A stretch of 64,000 nucleotides of DNA, from the NCBI GenBank assembly GCA_046351095.1, contig JAXLZC010000001.1, positions 62,001 to 126,000 on the forward strand, read 5' to 3'. Positions 23,633 to 32,783 of this stretch are shown here, in pieces. Under the pieces are notes generated by a model that ran no database searches, was not told where the DNA came from, and saw only the letters and a list, made by a program, of their open reading frames with translations. The number at the start of each line of letters is the position of its first letter. Position 1 is the stretch's first letter. The DNA is from BQWY01 sp046351095. Lineage in GTDB: Bacteria > Nitrospirota > Nitrospiria > Nitrospirales > Nitrospiraceae. The translations under genes and the position numbers were made by a program.

Positions 23633-24118
23633 TTAACGAATCGGCGTTTCGGGAGGCAATGGGGCCGGTGCCTGCGGACGTCGTCGCGCACGCAGCTTGG
23701 TGATGACGGTCAACGCGATGGGATAGGCGAGCAGCGAGGCAACGACGCTGAGCAACGTCGATCCGACCAGAAAGGGGACGATGTAGGGCATCACTTGCAC
23801 AAAAATTCCGGAGGCGCTCGTGTCGGACCAATCGAGCGACGTGGGGAATGGCACGCCGAGCACGAGGCAGCCGATCCATAAGCAGAGGCCGAGTGTCGGC
23901 ACGAGCGTCCACGGTGTGTTCAGAAACACCCCGGCTCCAAGTGCCACCATATTCATGCGAAACGCCCAGACGCAGACCAGGGCCATCACCATGTGCAGGC
24001 CGTAGGGCGGCGAGAACGTGATGAAGACGCCGGTGGCGAAGGCCAGGGCCGTACGGTGCGGCGGTTCGTCTAAATGCAGGAGCTGCTGGAAGAGGGTGCG
24101 GAGTCGTGAGCCGGCCAT
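23633..24118 (-). CDS. DUF2062 membrane protein
   Basis: This 161-residue membrane protein carries the DUF2062 pattern: HRTALAFATGVFITFSPPYGLHMVMAL, then a segment with NMVALGAGVFLNTPWTLVP, then a further hydrophobic helix near 115-140. Three or four transmembrane segments are predicted, with a basic, proline-rich C-terminus. The family function is not established. The gene is packed between thiL (one base apart) and the HD hydrolase (6 bases), so it belongs to the same minus-strand transcript. Confidence 0.82.
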   Translation of the reverse strand: MAGSRLRTLFQQLLHLDEPPHRTALAFATGVFITFSPPYGLHMVMALVCVWAFRMNMVALGAGVFLNTPWTLVPTLGLCLWIGCLVLGVPFPTSLDWSDTSASGIFVQVMPYIVPFLVGSTLLSVVASLLAYPIALTVITKLRARRRPQAPAPLPPETPIR

Positions 24119-24119
24119 G

Positions 24120-25214
24120 TTACGTACGTGGTGCGATGCGTGAAGTCGAGCGTCGCTTTGTAGTCGCGGACGTCGTCGGCGAGGTCTGCTGCTCGAAGTG
24201 GCGGTAGGCGGTCACGGTCCATCGTTGCGATGTCCCATCCGCGTTGCACAGCGTAAGCCCTTGGCCACGAGGGACGATGCGTCCGATCCGAGTCAGCGGC
24301 ACGCGGAGCTGCTTTGCCAGTGCCGCGACCGCGCGTTCGTTAGGAGGCGCGACCGTAAAGAGTAATTCGTAGTCCTCGCCGCCTTGTAAGGCGAGATCGA
24401 CAACGGATTGGTGTGTGGTGTCGGCGTAGGCCTTCAGTGCTCGTGAGATCGGCAGCTGTGTTGCGTCGACTGTTGCGCCGACCTGACTATTGCGACAGAG
24501 GTGCGGCAAGTCGCCGGACAGTCCATCCGAAAGATCCAACATCGCAGTCGCGAGCCGCGCACGAGCCAGTGCAGCACCGAGTGCGACGCGCGCCGTTGGC
24601 CGTCGATGGCGTTTGATCAGCTTGTCGGCGTGCGTCGTCGAGATTCCGGACGCGCGTCGCCCAGTCGCTTGCAGCAACCGCAAGCCCGCCAACGAATCGC
24701 CGATGGTGCCGCTCACATAAAGCGCATCGCCGACACGAGCGCCACGACGGAGCACGGCGCGACCGGAGGCGACTTGGCCGATGGCGGTGATGGTGATGAA
24801 GAGATCCGATCGTGAGGCGGACGTGTCGCCGCCGATGACGCAGACGCCATGTGGGCGGCAGCAGGCGTTGAGCCCACGATAGAGCGTGGTGACCTCGGCC
24901 GTGGTGATAGAGGACGGAAGCGCGATTGCCACGAGCAGAAAACGCGGCGTCGCTCCCATCGCTGCGAGGTCGCTCAGGTTTGCCGCCGCCGACTTGTAGC
25001 CGAGATCGAAGAAGGGCGTCGTCGTCCGCGTGAAATGGACGTGCTCGGCGAGCAGGTCGGTCGTGACGATCCAGTCGCTGCCGGCAGTGCGAGTGCGGAT
25101 GACGGCGGCGTCGTCGCCGATGCCGACGCGGACATCCGGCGGCAGTGCGCCGGTCATCCGTGCGATGCGATCGATCAGGGGAAATTCGTGAAGACCTGAG
25201 GGGCGGTGTGACAC
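24120..25214 (-). CDS. thiL: Thiamine-monophosphate kinase ThiL
   Basis: ThiL phosphorylates thiamine monophosphate to the cofactor thiamine pyrophosphate. The 364-residue protein has the PurM-like two-domain fold with metal and ATP motifs: GIGDDAAVI near residue 31, TTDLLAEHVHF, AANLSDLAAMGATPR, VIGGDTSAS and LDLSDGLSGDL. The C-terminal half carries LQGGEDYELLFT. The last 25 residues are Ser/Thr/Arg-rich and not conserved. It lies downstream of lon on the minus strand rather than with thiSGE; its product step comes last in the pathway. Confidence 0.93.
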   Translation of the reverse strand: MSHRPSGLHEFPLIDRIARMTGALPPDVRVGIGDDAAVIRTRTAGSDWIVTTDLLAEHVHFTRTTTPFFDLGYKSAAANLSDLAAMGATPRFLLVAIALPSSITTAEVTTLYRGLNACCRPHGVCVIGGDTSASRSDLFITITAIGQVASGRAVLRRGARVGDALYVSGTIGDSLAGLRLLQATGRRASGISTTHADKLIKRHRRPTARVALGAALARARLATAMLDLSDGLSGDLPHLCRNSQVGATVDATQLPISRALKAYADTTHQSVVDLALQGGEDYELLFTVAPPNERAVAALAKQLRVPLTRIGRIVPRGQGLTLCNADGTSQRWTVTAYRHFEQQTSPTTSATTKRRSTSRIAPRT

Positions 25215-25229
25215 ATCGGCCCCACGAGG

Positions 25230-27806
25230 TTACCGCGAGGCGGCGCGTCCGCGTGAGCGGGATGCTGTGGGCTTGGGCGCTGTGTCCTTGCGTTTCAAGG
25301 GACGCTGCGGCGACGCGCTTTTCGTCTTCGGCGGAGATTTCGGCGCTGCGTCCGGTTCGGTGTCGCGTGACGCGGCGCCGAGGCCCTTCGGGGCGCGGCG
25401 TAACCCGGCGCGCAACACATCGTCCATCGTATCGGCGAAGACAAAGCTGATGCCCTTGAGCAGGTGCTTCGGGATGTCGTCGAGGTCTTTCTTGTTTCGC
25501 TTCGGCACGATGACCGTCGTCATGTGCGCGCGTTTGGCGGCCAAAATCTTTTCTTTCAACCCGCCGATCGGGAGCACGCGGCCGCGGAGTGTGACTTCGC
25601 CGGTCATGGCGACGTCGCGGCGGGCCGGCAGGTTCGACAGGGACGACGCGATCGCGGTCGCCATCGTAATGCCGGCCGACGGTCCGTCTTTTGGAATGGC
25701 GCCGGCAGGCACGTGAATGTGCAAGTCCGTTTTGCCGAAGGTCTCCGGCGCAATACCGAGTTGCTTCGCGCGCGACCGCACGTAACTCAGGGCGGCGTGC
25801 GCCGACTCTTTCATCACGTCGCCTAAGTGGCCGGTGAGCGTCAGGTGGCCCTTGCCCTTCATGGCCGAGGCTTCGATGAAGAGGATGTCGCCGCCGCTTT
25901 CCGTCCAGGCTAACCCCGTCGCGACGCCGACTTCGTCTTTTTCCTGCTCTGGATCGGGCACGAACTTCGGGACACCGAGATACTTGTTAATGTTGTCGGG
26001 TGTGATGACGTGGCGCTGCGTCTTGCCTTCGGCAACCTGCTTGGCCACCTTGCGCATGACGTTCGCGACTTCGCGCTCGAGGTTGCGGACGCCGGCTTCG
26101 CGTGTGTACTGCGTGATGATCGTGCGGAGGGCCGGCTCGTCGAGCGAGATATGCTTGTCGGTGATGCCGTGTTCCGTCAGCTGGCGCGGGACGATGTATT
26201 TCTGCGCGATGCCGAGTTTTTCTTCCTCGGTGTAGCCGGGAATCTCGATGATCTCCATGCGGTCGCGTAAGGCGGGCAGGATGGGATCCATCAAGTTCGC
26301 GGTGGCGATAAACATCACGTCCGTCAGGTCGAACGGCACGCCCAAATAATGGTCGCTGAACGCGTGGTTCTGTTCGGGGTCCAACACTTCCAAGAGTGCC
26401 GCCGAGGGATCGCCGCGGAAGTCCATGCCGACCTTGTCGACTTCGTCGAGCATAAACAGCGGATTGTTCGTGCCCGCCTGCTTCATGCCTTGGATCATGC
26501 GGCCGGGTAGGGCGCCGACGTAGGTACGGCGATGGCCGCGGATTTCGGCTTCGTCGCGGACGCCGCCCAAGCTGATGCGGACGAACTCGCGTCCCAATGC
26601 GCGGGCGATGGATTTCCCTAAGGAGGTTTTCCCGACGCCGGGAGGGCCGGCGAAGCAGAGGATCGGCCCCTTCATCTTGTCTTTCAGTTTCCGGACGGCG
26701 AGGTATTCGAGGATCCGCTCCTTCACCTTTTCTAGGTCGTAGTGGTCGTCGTTTAGGACCTTCGCCGCGGTTTTGAGATCCAGGTTGTCCTTGGATTTTT
26801 TATTCCACGGCAGCTCGACCATCCATTCGAGATACGTGCGGACCGTCGCCGATTCGGCGGTGTCCGGATGCATCTTCTCCAGGCGCTTGAGCTGTTTCTC
26901 GACTTCCTTCAGGACCTTCTCCGGCATCTTCGCGTCTTTGATACGCTTCCGGAATTCCTGCACTTCCTCGGACCGCTCGTCGAGTTCGCCCAGTTCCTTT
27001 TGGATCGCCTTCAACTGCTCGCGCAGGAAATACTCGCGCTGCGTCTTGTCCATCTCGCCCTTGGCTTGGGCTTGGATCTTCTGCTGCATGGACAGGACTT
27101 CGATTTCCTTCGCGAGGATGTCGCTGGCCTGCCGGAGGCGCGCGAGCGGCTCCAGAATTTCGAGGACGCCTTGGGTGATCTCGACCTTCAGGCCGAGGTT
27201 CGACACGACCATGTCCGCCAAGCGCCCGGGGTCTTCGAGATTTTCAATGACCACCATGACGTCGGGGATGAGGACCTTCCCGAGGCTCACGAGCCGTTCG
27301 ACCTGCTCCTTCACCGTGCGCATGAGCGCTTCCGACTCCAGCGTGGAGGGCGGAAACTTTTTCTCGACGACTTTGTCGATGCGGACGGAGAAATACGGCT
27401 CTTCCTGGATGTAGTCGGTGACCTTGGCCTTGACGATGCCTTGCACAAGAATCTTGATGCGCTCGTCGGGCAGCTTGAGCATCCGCATGATGACGCCGAC
27501 GGTGCCGACGCGATGAATGTCGTCGGGCGCGGGGTTTTCCACGTCCAGCGCTTTTTGCGTGGCGAGGAAGATCATACGGTTGCCGGCCAAGGCGGCTTCG
27601 ATGGCCTTGATGGACATCTCGCGGCCGACGAACAGCGGTAACACCATGTAGGGGAACACGACGATGTCGCGGACCGGTAAGAGCGGGAGCTGGTCCGGCA
27701 CGTCGGCGTGCGAAACCGATTCGACGCCGAGATCGGGCGGGGTCGACTCCATGAGCGAGTCGTCCTTTTCCGGTGCCTCTGATTTGTGCTTTGGGTTACT
27801 GCCCAT
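25230..27806 (-). CDS. lon: ATP-dependent protease Lon
   Basis: Lon degrades misfolded and regulatory proteins in the cytoplasm. The 858-residue protein has the N-terminal substrate domain (about 40-235, LPLLPVRDIVVFPYMVLPLFV), a coiled helical region, and an AAA domain with Walker A GPPGVGKT (387-394) and Walker B FMLDEVDK. The protease domain has nucleophile Ser710 in KDGPSAGI and Lys753 in GGLKEKILAA, a Ser-Lys dyad with the E. coli spacing. After the conserved core, about 45 residues rich in Lys, Arg, Pro and Ser form an unusual basic tail. It starts 5 bases after galU ends and is followed by thiL. Confidence 0.97.
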   Translation of the reverse strand: MGSNPKHKSEAPEKDDSLMESTPPDLGVESVSHADVPDQLPLLPVRDIVVFPYMVLPLFVGREMSIKAIEAALAGNRMIFLATQKALDVENPAPDDIHRVGTVGVIMRMLKLPDERIKILVQGIVKAKVTDYIQEEPYFSVRIDKVVEKKFPPSTLESEALMRTVKEQVERLVSLGKVLIPDVMVVIENLEDPGRLADMVVSNLGLKVEITQGVLEILEPLARLRQASDILAKEIEVLSMQQKIQAQAKGEMDKTQREYFLREQLKAIQKELGELDERSEEVQEFRKRIKDAKMPEKVLKEVEKQLKRLEKMHPDTAESATVRTYLEWMVELPWNKKSKDNLDLKTAAKVLNDDHYDLEKVKERILEYLAVRKLKDKMKGPILCFAGPPGVGKTSLGKSIARALGREFVRISLGGVRDEAEIRGHRRTYVGALPGRMIQGMKQAGTNNPLFMLDEVDKVGMDFRGDPSAALLEVLDPEQNHAFSDHYLGVPFDLTDVMFIATANLMDPILPALRDRMEIIEIPGYTEEEKLGIAQKYIVPRQLTEHGITDKHISLDEPALRTIITQYTREAGVRNLEREVANVMRKVAKQVAEGKTQRHVITPDNINKYLGVPKFVPDPEQEKDEVGVATGLAWTESGGDILFIEASAMKGKGHLTLTGHLGDVMKESAHAALSYVRSRAKQLGIAPETFGKTDLHIHVPAGAIPKDGPSAGITMATAIASSLSNLPARRDVAMTGEVTLRGRVLPIGGLKEKILAAKRAHMTTVIVPKRNKKDLDDIPKHLLKGISFVFADTMDDVLRAGLRRAPKGLGAASRDTEPDAAPKSPPKTKSASPQRPLKRKDTAPKPTASRSRGRAASR

Positions 27807-27811
27807 CAGGG

Positions 27812-28693
27812 TTACGTTCGGGGGCGGAGGAGCCGCGGGGTCAACGTCGAGAGGTATTGAGAAAATGCAGGGCCGAGTTTCGGATTGGCCAAGCCGAATT
27901 CCACGGTGGCGATCAAGAAGCCGAGTTTATCGCCGGCGTCGTGCCGCGCGCCTTGAATGTCGACAGCGTACATAGGCGACTTTTTCGCCAACGTCTGGAG
28001 CGCGTCGGTCAACTGGATCTCGCCGTTTTTGCCCGGCTTCGTCCGGCGTAAGATGGCGAAGATTTCCGGAGGCAGGACGTACCGGCCGATCACGGCGAAG
28101 TTCGACGGCGCTTCGGCCTGTGGCGGCTTTTCCACGACGCTTTGGACACGGAATAGACCCTTGCCGAGCGGCTTCGGCTTGATGATGCCGTAGCGATGCA
28201 CTTCCTCGCGGGGCACGGGCTGCACGCCGAGTACGGCGCCGCGCTTCGCCTTGTAGGCGCTGACCAATTGTGCGAGGCCGGGAACCGGCGCGTCGATGAT
28301 TTCGTCGCCGAGCATGACGGCAAACGGTTCGTTGCCGATCAAATGTTGCGCGCAGAGCACGGCATGGCCGAGACCGCGGGCTTCCGGCTGACGCACGTAA
28401 CAGAAATTTGCGAGTTTCGAGATGCGTTCGACTTCCTTGAGCATCTCCAGCTTGCCGTTCGAGCGGAGGTTTTCCTCCAATTCGAACGACCGGTCGAAGT
28501 GGTCTTCGATGGCGCGTTTGCCGCGTCCAGTGACCAGGATGATCTCTTCAATGCCCGAGGCGACCGCCTCTTCCACCGCGTATTGGATCAGCGGTTTGTC
28601 GACGAGCGAGAGCATCTCTTTCGGAGAGGCCTTCGTCGCGGGGAGAAAGCGCGTGCCGAGGCCGGCGACTGGGATCACGGCTTTACGTATCAT
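27812..28693 (-). CDS. galU: UTP-glucose-1-phosphate uridylyltransferase
   Basis: GalU makes UDP-glucose, the glucosyl donor and precursor of UDP-glucuronate and UDP-galactose for LPS and exopolysaccharide. The 293-residue nucleotidyltransferase begins MIRKAVIPVAGLGTRFLPATKASPKEM, the nucleotide-binding signature. VMLGDEII holds the metal aspartate, and VVEKP and GEIQLTDAL are conserved substrate-site stretches. It is the first gene of the minus-strand operon and is divergent from bamA, with a good promoter 54 bases upstream. Its product feeds the LPS genes later in the window. Confidence 0.95.
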   Translation of the reverse strand: MIRKAVIPVAGLGTRFLPATKASPKEMLSLVDKPLIQYAVEEAVASGIEEIILVTGRGKRAIEDHFDRSFELEENLRSNGKLEMLKEVERISKLANFCYVRQPEARGLGHAVLCAQHLIGNEPFAVMLGDEIIDAPVPGLAQLVSAYKAKRGAVLGVQPVPREEVHRYGIIKPKPLGKGLFRVQSVVEKPPQAEAPSNFAVIGRYVLPPEIFAILRRTKPGKNGEIQLTDALQTLAKKSPMYAVDIQGARHDAGDKLGFLIATVEFGLANPKLGPAFSQYLSTLTPRLLRPRT

Positions 28694-28746
28694 GGTGGAA
28701 GACTCTGCGCGTTAGGAGCTCAAGGAGGTGCGTCTGAACGAACGCG

Positions 28747-28775
28747 AGTCTATGTGATGGGTCGTATGAAGTCAA
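28747..28775 (-). promoter_or_regulatory. Sigma70-like promoter for galU-lon-thiL
   Basis: On the minus strand, TTGACT (28775-28770), exactly 17 bases, then TAGACT (28752-28747), about 54 bases before the galU ATG. No other strong candidate was seen between galU and HD, so this may drive all five genes. Confidence 0.6.
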
Positions 28776-28865
28776 GGTAAACACCGACTTGCGCACGTGC
28801 ATCCGGTGCATTCGTCGGCGAGCCGCGCACCACAATTTCGGACGCACGATCGGCACCCGATCCGC

Positions 28866-28894
28866 TTTACATTGCCCGGAGCGAACTCTATAAT
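28866..28894 (+). promoter_or_regulatory. Near-consensus promoter for the bamA envelope operon
   Basis: TTTACA (28866-28871), exactly 17 bases, then a perfect TATAAT (28889-28894). Transcription would start near 28901, leaving a leader of about 217 bases before the bamA GTG at 29118. It is the best promoter match in the window. Confidence 0.75.
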
Positions 28895-29117
28895 TCCCGC
28901 GAATTTCTTCCATGTTGTAAGCATTCCTCGCCTCATTGGGAACGACGACGAACACGCCGCCTTACGCGGCGTCTCACGTGGATGCGCGGAGCACGGAGGC
29001 TCCGAGTCCATCACGGTCGGCTCATCGTGCGCGTCAGCCGAACTCGGGGTCGCATGGCGACAGGGGACGGTGTGCGCCGCACGGGACGCAGGGGGGAACC
29101 GCGAAGGACCGCGCTGC

Positions 29118-31424
29118 GTGAGTCGTGTGACACTCGGTGCCAAGTCGGTGATGGGAGCCCTGCTCGGGGCGCTCGCCCTCCACACGTCTTTGCTGCTCGC
29201 GCTCGCACAGGAACCGACGCAACGCGTGACCTCCGTCACCCTTGAAGGCAATCACCGCATCGAGACGTCCGCCGTGCAAGGGCGGCTGACGCTCAAGCCC
29301 GGGGATCCCTTCAGCCCGGCGGCGATCCGGACACAAATCCGGCAACTCTACGACAGCGGGTTTTTCGAAGATGTGCAGAGCGAGACCGACACGGCCGGCA
29401 ACGGCGTGGCCGTCACGTTTCGGGTGCGCGAAAAACCGTTCATCACGGAAATCGTCTTCGACGGCAACGAGGAGTTAAGCGAAGACAAACTCAAAGAAAA
29501 AATCACGATCAAAAGCCAGGCCTTCCTTGACCCACAGCAGGTGAAGGAAAGCGCGGAGAAGATCCGCTCGGCCTATCACGACGACGGGTATTACAACGCG
29601 CGGGTGACGCCGATCATCCAGACGGTGGACGAGGACCGCAAGCGGCTCACGTTTTTCGTGAAGGAAAACGAAAGGGCGCGTATCCGGTCGATCACGTTCG
29701 AGGGGATGAACGCCGTCACGCGCAAAGAAGTGTCAGCCGTGATGGCGACCCGCGAATGGGCGCCCTGGTATCACCTGTTTACGAAGTTTACGTTGCCCTC
29801 CCTGATCGCCGACTCCGGCATTTTGAAGCGCGAAGAAGTCCCGAATGACGTGGAGCGGATCCGCGAAGTCTACATGAACAAGGGCTACCTGAACGTGCAG
29901 GTGGGTCTCCCCACGATCGAGCTGACCGAAGACAAAAAGTGGTTCGACATCACCTTCGCGATCGGCGAAGGCGAGCCGTTCACCGTGGATCAGATCGGGT
30001 TTCGCGGCAACACGGTGTTCGAAGACGCGGAACTGCGTCAGGGCATGAAGATCACCGAAGGGGAAATCTTCCAGCGCCAAAAGTTGCGTGACGAGACGAC
30101 GCGGTTGAACGACAAGTACGGGGCGAAAGGGTATGCGTTCACCGATGTCGCGCCGAACGTGCAGCCGGACCAGGAAAATAAAACGGCGAAGCTGATCTTC
30201 ACCATCAAGGAAGGCGAGCTGACGCGGATTCGCCAGATCAAAATTTCGGGGAACGACAAGACGCGCGACAACGTCATCCGGCGCGAACTGCGTGTCGACG
30301 AATCGGACGTAATCGACACCGTCGCGATGAAGCGCAGTTTTCAACGCCTCAACAACCTGAACTTCTTCGAGACCGTCGAAATTCTGCCGCAGCAGGTCGA
30401 GGCCGACAAGGTCGATCTCGACGTGAAGGTCAAAGAAAAGTCCACCGGCGTCTTCAGCATCGGCGGCGGATTCAGCACACTCGACCGCTTGGTTGCCGTC
30501 GCCGACATCACCGAAGGCAACCTAGGCGGGAACGGCTGGTTGGGCCGCGTGCGTGGGCAGCTCGGTCAACGTCGCAGCTTGGGTTTGGTCAGTTTCCGGA
30601 ATCCGTACTTGAACGACACGCTCACGTCGTTTCAGGCCGACATCTACAGCACGATGACCAACTACCTGACGTACTTCGAGCGGAAGACCGGCGTGAGTAC
30701 GACCTTCGGGCGGTGGTTTTCGGAGTATATCTTCGGGAGCATTACGCCCTTTGCCGAAAAGCTGCACTACAGCGATGCGACGGCCGATGCGCCGGAGTTT
30801 ATTTTGCTGCAGGTCGGGAAACAGTCGTCCACCGGTATGCGGACGATCATTGCGCGCGACACACGCGACTATTATTTGGATCCGCGCACCGGGTTGCGGA
30901 CTAGCTTGGGGTTCGATTTCGGTACGTCGAAGTTGGGCGGGAGCAACGACTTCTACCGGGTCACGGCCGACGTCATCAAATATACGCCGCTGATTTTCGA
31001 TACGCGGTTTTCGGTTCGCGCTCGCTATGGACAAGTGGATGGGTTTAATGGCAAACCGATTCCGTTGGCCGAGCGGTATTTTGTCGGCGGTATCAACACC
31101 ATGCGCGGGTTCGTGTTCGGTCGTGCCGGGCCTGTCACGCCGAGCGGGTCGTTGTTGGGCGCCGCGAAAGAGGTCATCTTCAACTTCGATTTCATCTTCC
31201 CGATTTCGAGCGAAGCGAAGTTGAACGGTGTCATCTTCTTCGACTACGGCAAAGGCTTCGCCGAGAACGAAAGCCTGAGCTTCGATTTGCGGAAGGCGGC
31301 CGGCTTGGAAGTCCGGTGGATTTCGCCATTCGGCCCGCTGCGTGCCGCGTACGGCATCAACCTCGGCGCGCAACCGAACGAACGGCAGGGTGTGTTCGAG
31401 TTCACCGTCGGGTCGTTGTTCTAA
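29118..31424 (+). CDS. bamA: Outer membrane protein assembly factor BamA
   Basis: BamA inserts beta-barrel proteins into the outer membrane. The start is placed at GTG 29118, with GAAGGA about 10 bases upstream. It opens directly onto a signal peptide (VTLGAKSVMGALLGALALHTSLLLALAQ region); the open frame extends to 28797 but without homology. The 768-residue protein has five POTRA domains (about 35-420: VTSVTLEGNHRIETSAV, ITEIVFDGNEELSEDKL, IRSITFEGMNAVTRKEV, VDQIGFRGNTVFEDAEL, IRQIKISGNDKTRDNVI). A 16-strand barrel follows with the PLAERYFVGGINTMRGF loop carrying the conserved RGF motif. It ends with an aromatic residue (SLF), as outer-membrane barrels do. Confidence 0.96.
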   Translation: MSRVTLGAKSVMGALLGALALHTSLLLALAQEPTQRVTSVTLEGNHRIETSAVQGRLTLKPGDPFSPAAIRTQIRQLYDSGFFEDVQSETDTAGNGVAVTFRVREKPFITEIVFDGNEELSEDKLKEKITIKSQAFLDPQQVKESAEKIRSAYHDDGYYNARVTPIIQTVDEDRKRLTFFVKENERARIRSITFEGMNAVTRKEVSAVMATREWAPWYHLFTKFTLPSLIADSGILKREEVPNDVERIREVYMNKGYLNVQVGLPTIELTEDKKWFDITFAIGEGEPFTVDQIGFRGNTVFEDAELRQGMKITEGEIFQRQKLRDETTRLNDKYGAKGYAFTDVAPNVQPDQENKTAKLIFTIKEGELTRIRQIKISGNDKTRDNVIRRELRVDESDVIDTVAMKRSFQRLNNLNFFETVEILPQQVEADKVDLDVKVKEKSTGVFSIGGGFSTLDRLVAVADITEGNLGGNGWLGRVRGQLGQRRSLGLVSFRNPYLNDTLTSFQADIYSTMTNYLTYFERKTGVSTTFGRWFSEYIFGSITPFAEKLHYSDATADAPEFILLQVGKQSSTGMRTIIARDTRDYYLDPRTGLRTSLGFDFGTSKLGGSNDFYRVTADVIKYTPLIFDTRFSVRARYGQVDGFNGKPIPLAERYFVGGINTMRGFVFGRAGPVTPSGSLLGAAKEVIFNFDFIFPISSEAKLNGVIFFDYGKGFAENESLSFDLRKAAGLEVRWISPFGPLRAAYGINLGAQPNERQGVFEFTVGSLF

Positions 31425-31480
31425 CGTCGTCGGTCCGGGTCGTGCTGTCCTGTGGAGCGCAGCTAGGGAGAGGGTTCATT

Positions 31481-32083
31481 ATGGAGCGTCGGGAGTCGTC
31501 TCGTGTCGTCATCCGCATCCTCGTCGAGGTTCGTCGTCGGCGAGATGCGCTGGTCGGCTGTGTTTTGATGGTTTGTGCGCTGACACTGGCCGGCTGCGGA
31601 AAGTCCGCGCAGGTGCCGGACGGGAACGGACGCCCGGTCGGCGGGTTGGGCGTCATCGATGCGCAGCGGGTATTGGCGGACAGTGCGCCGGGCAAAAAGG
31701 CCAAAGACACACTCTCGACGTTTACGAAAAACCGGCAGACGCTGATCGAGTTGGACGAGCGCGAATTGCGCCGCATGGAAGAAGACTTCGTCAAGCAAGG
31801 CAGCGTGCTCAGCCCCAGCGCCAAACGCGAGCGTGAGGAAGCGTTTCGCCGTCGCATGGCCGAGTATCAGCAGAAGGCCGGCGAAATGAACCGCGAGGTG
31901 CAGGAGAAACAGAAGGAAGTCTTGGACGGGTTTCGCGATAAGTTGGAGCGTGTCGTGGGGCGCATCGCCAAAGCCTCCGGTTTGCAGTTGGTGGTGGAGC
32001 GCGGGCGCGGGACGACCACGTTGTACAGCGAAGACGCGCTCGATATTTCGCAGCGCGTCATCGACGAGTTGAATAAGGAGTAG
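31481..32083 (+). CDS. OmpH/Skp-like periplasmic chaperone, lipoprotein form
   Basis: This 200-residue protein has a signal peptide ending in a LAGC lipobox (36-39), so it is predicted to be lipid-anchored. The mature part begins GGLGVIDAQRVLADSAPGKKAKDTL, the OmpH/Skp head strand. A long charged helical region (about 75-150) follows, and the chain closes with LQLVVERGRGTTTLYSEDALDISQRVIDELNKE. That order matches Skp, a trimeric jellyfish-shaped holdase that carries unfolded outer-membrane proteins to BamA. GGGAGAGGG lies upstream of the ATG. It is the first of two tandem ompH-like genes; the second has a cleavable signal instead of a lipobox. Confidence 0.88.
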   Translation: MERRESSRVVIRILVEVRRRRDALVGCVLMVCALTLAGCGKSAQVPDGNGRPVGGLGVIDAQRVLADSAPGKKAKDTLSTFTKNRQTLIELDERELRRMEEDFVKQGSVLSPSAKREREEAFRRRMAEYQQKAGEMNREVQEKQKEVLDGFRDKLERVVGRIAKASGLQLVVERGRGTTTLYSEDALDISQRVIDELNKE

Positions 32084-32121
32084 GGTTTCGGCAGCCTTGT
32101 GATTTCACCATGGAGTCGACC

Positions 32122-32706
32122 ATGCACATACACATCGTTTCGTTTCCGGCGCGTGTGGCACGCGTCTGCCGGTATGCAGTCTCCGCGGCAGTGGTGATGC
32201 TGGCACTGCAGGTCATGCCGGCCGCGGCCGCCGACAAACACGACAAGTTGATCGTCGGCGTGATCAATCAGCAGACGATCATCGAAAAGTCGAAAAGCGG
32301 GCAAAAGGCGATGGAGGAGCTGAAGTCGTACAGTAGCGCGCGGCAGAAGATCATCGCCTCGGACGAAACCGAATTGCGCGAGATGGAAAAGGTCGTGCAG
32401 GACAGCAGTCTCAAGGAAGACGTCCGGCAGGAAAAAGAAGTGCAGCTCCGTGCGCGCTTCGAAGCGTACCAGCGTCGCATTCAGGACTTCAACCGCGAAA
32501 TTCAGCAGAAGCAACGCGAAATGGTCGAGGAATATTCTCGACGCATCGGTCTCGCGGCGCAAGCCGTGGCGCAGAAGCGCGGCTATACGGCGGTGATGGA
32601 TGAAGGCGCCGAGGGCAATATGCGGGTGGTTGTGTACCACCATTCGTCCGTTGATATGACGGACGAGGTGATCAAGGAATTCGACAAGCAGGCACCGGCG
32701 CAGTAA
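32122..32706 (+). CDS. skp: Periplasmic chaperone OmpH (Skp family)
   Basis: This is a second Skp-like chaperone. ATG 32122 is used because GGAG lies 7 bases upstream; ATG 32110 is also possible. An N-terminal signal ends near QVMPAAAA. The mature protein starts LIVGVINQQTIIEKSKSGQKAMEELK and has a long coiled region with many Glu/Lys/Gln (about 65-140). It ends with a beta segment (YTAVMDEGAEGNMRVVVYHH) and DMTDEVIKEFDKQ. It lies between the lipoprotein-type copy and fabZ. In many Gram-negative bacteria lpxD follows skp; it is missing here. Confidence 0.92.
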   Translation: MHIHIVSFPARVARVCRYAVSAAVVMLALQVMPAAAADKHDKLIVGVINQQTIIEKSKSGQKAMEELKSYSSARQKIIASDETELREMEKVVQDSSLKEDVRQEKEVQLRARFEAYQRRIQDFNREIQQKQREMVEEYSRRIGLAAQAVAQKRGYTAVMDEGAEGNMRVVVYHHSSVDMTDEVIKEFDKQAPAQ

Positions 32707-32783
32707 GGCCGAAGCCTCTCGAATCAGGCCGGCGCGGCCGCGCGTGCGCGGTGTCGTGACGAACAGCAGAAGGAGTCGGGCCC

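Larger units (their letters stand above)
28694..29117. other. 424-base divergent control region between galU and bamA
   Basis: No gene is supported here. It holds two good promoters facing apart: one for galU (28747-28775, minus) and one for bamA (28866-28894, plus). The rest, 28895-29117, is a leader of more than 200 bases for bamA. The bamA frame is open through much of the leader, but the translated stretch lacks any POTRA or signal-peptide character. Confidence 0.6.
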
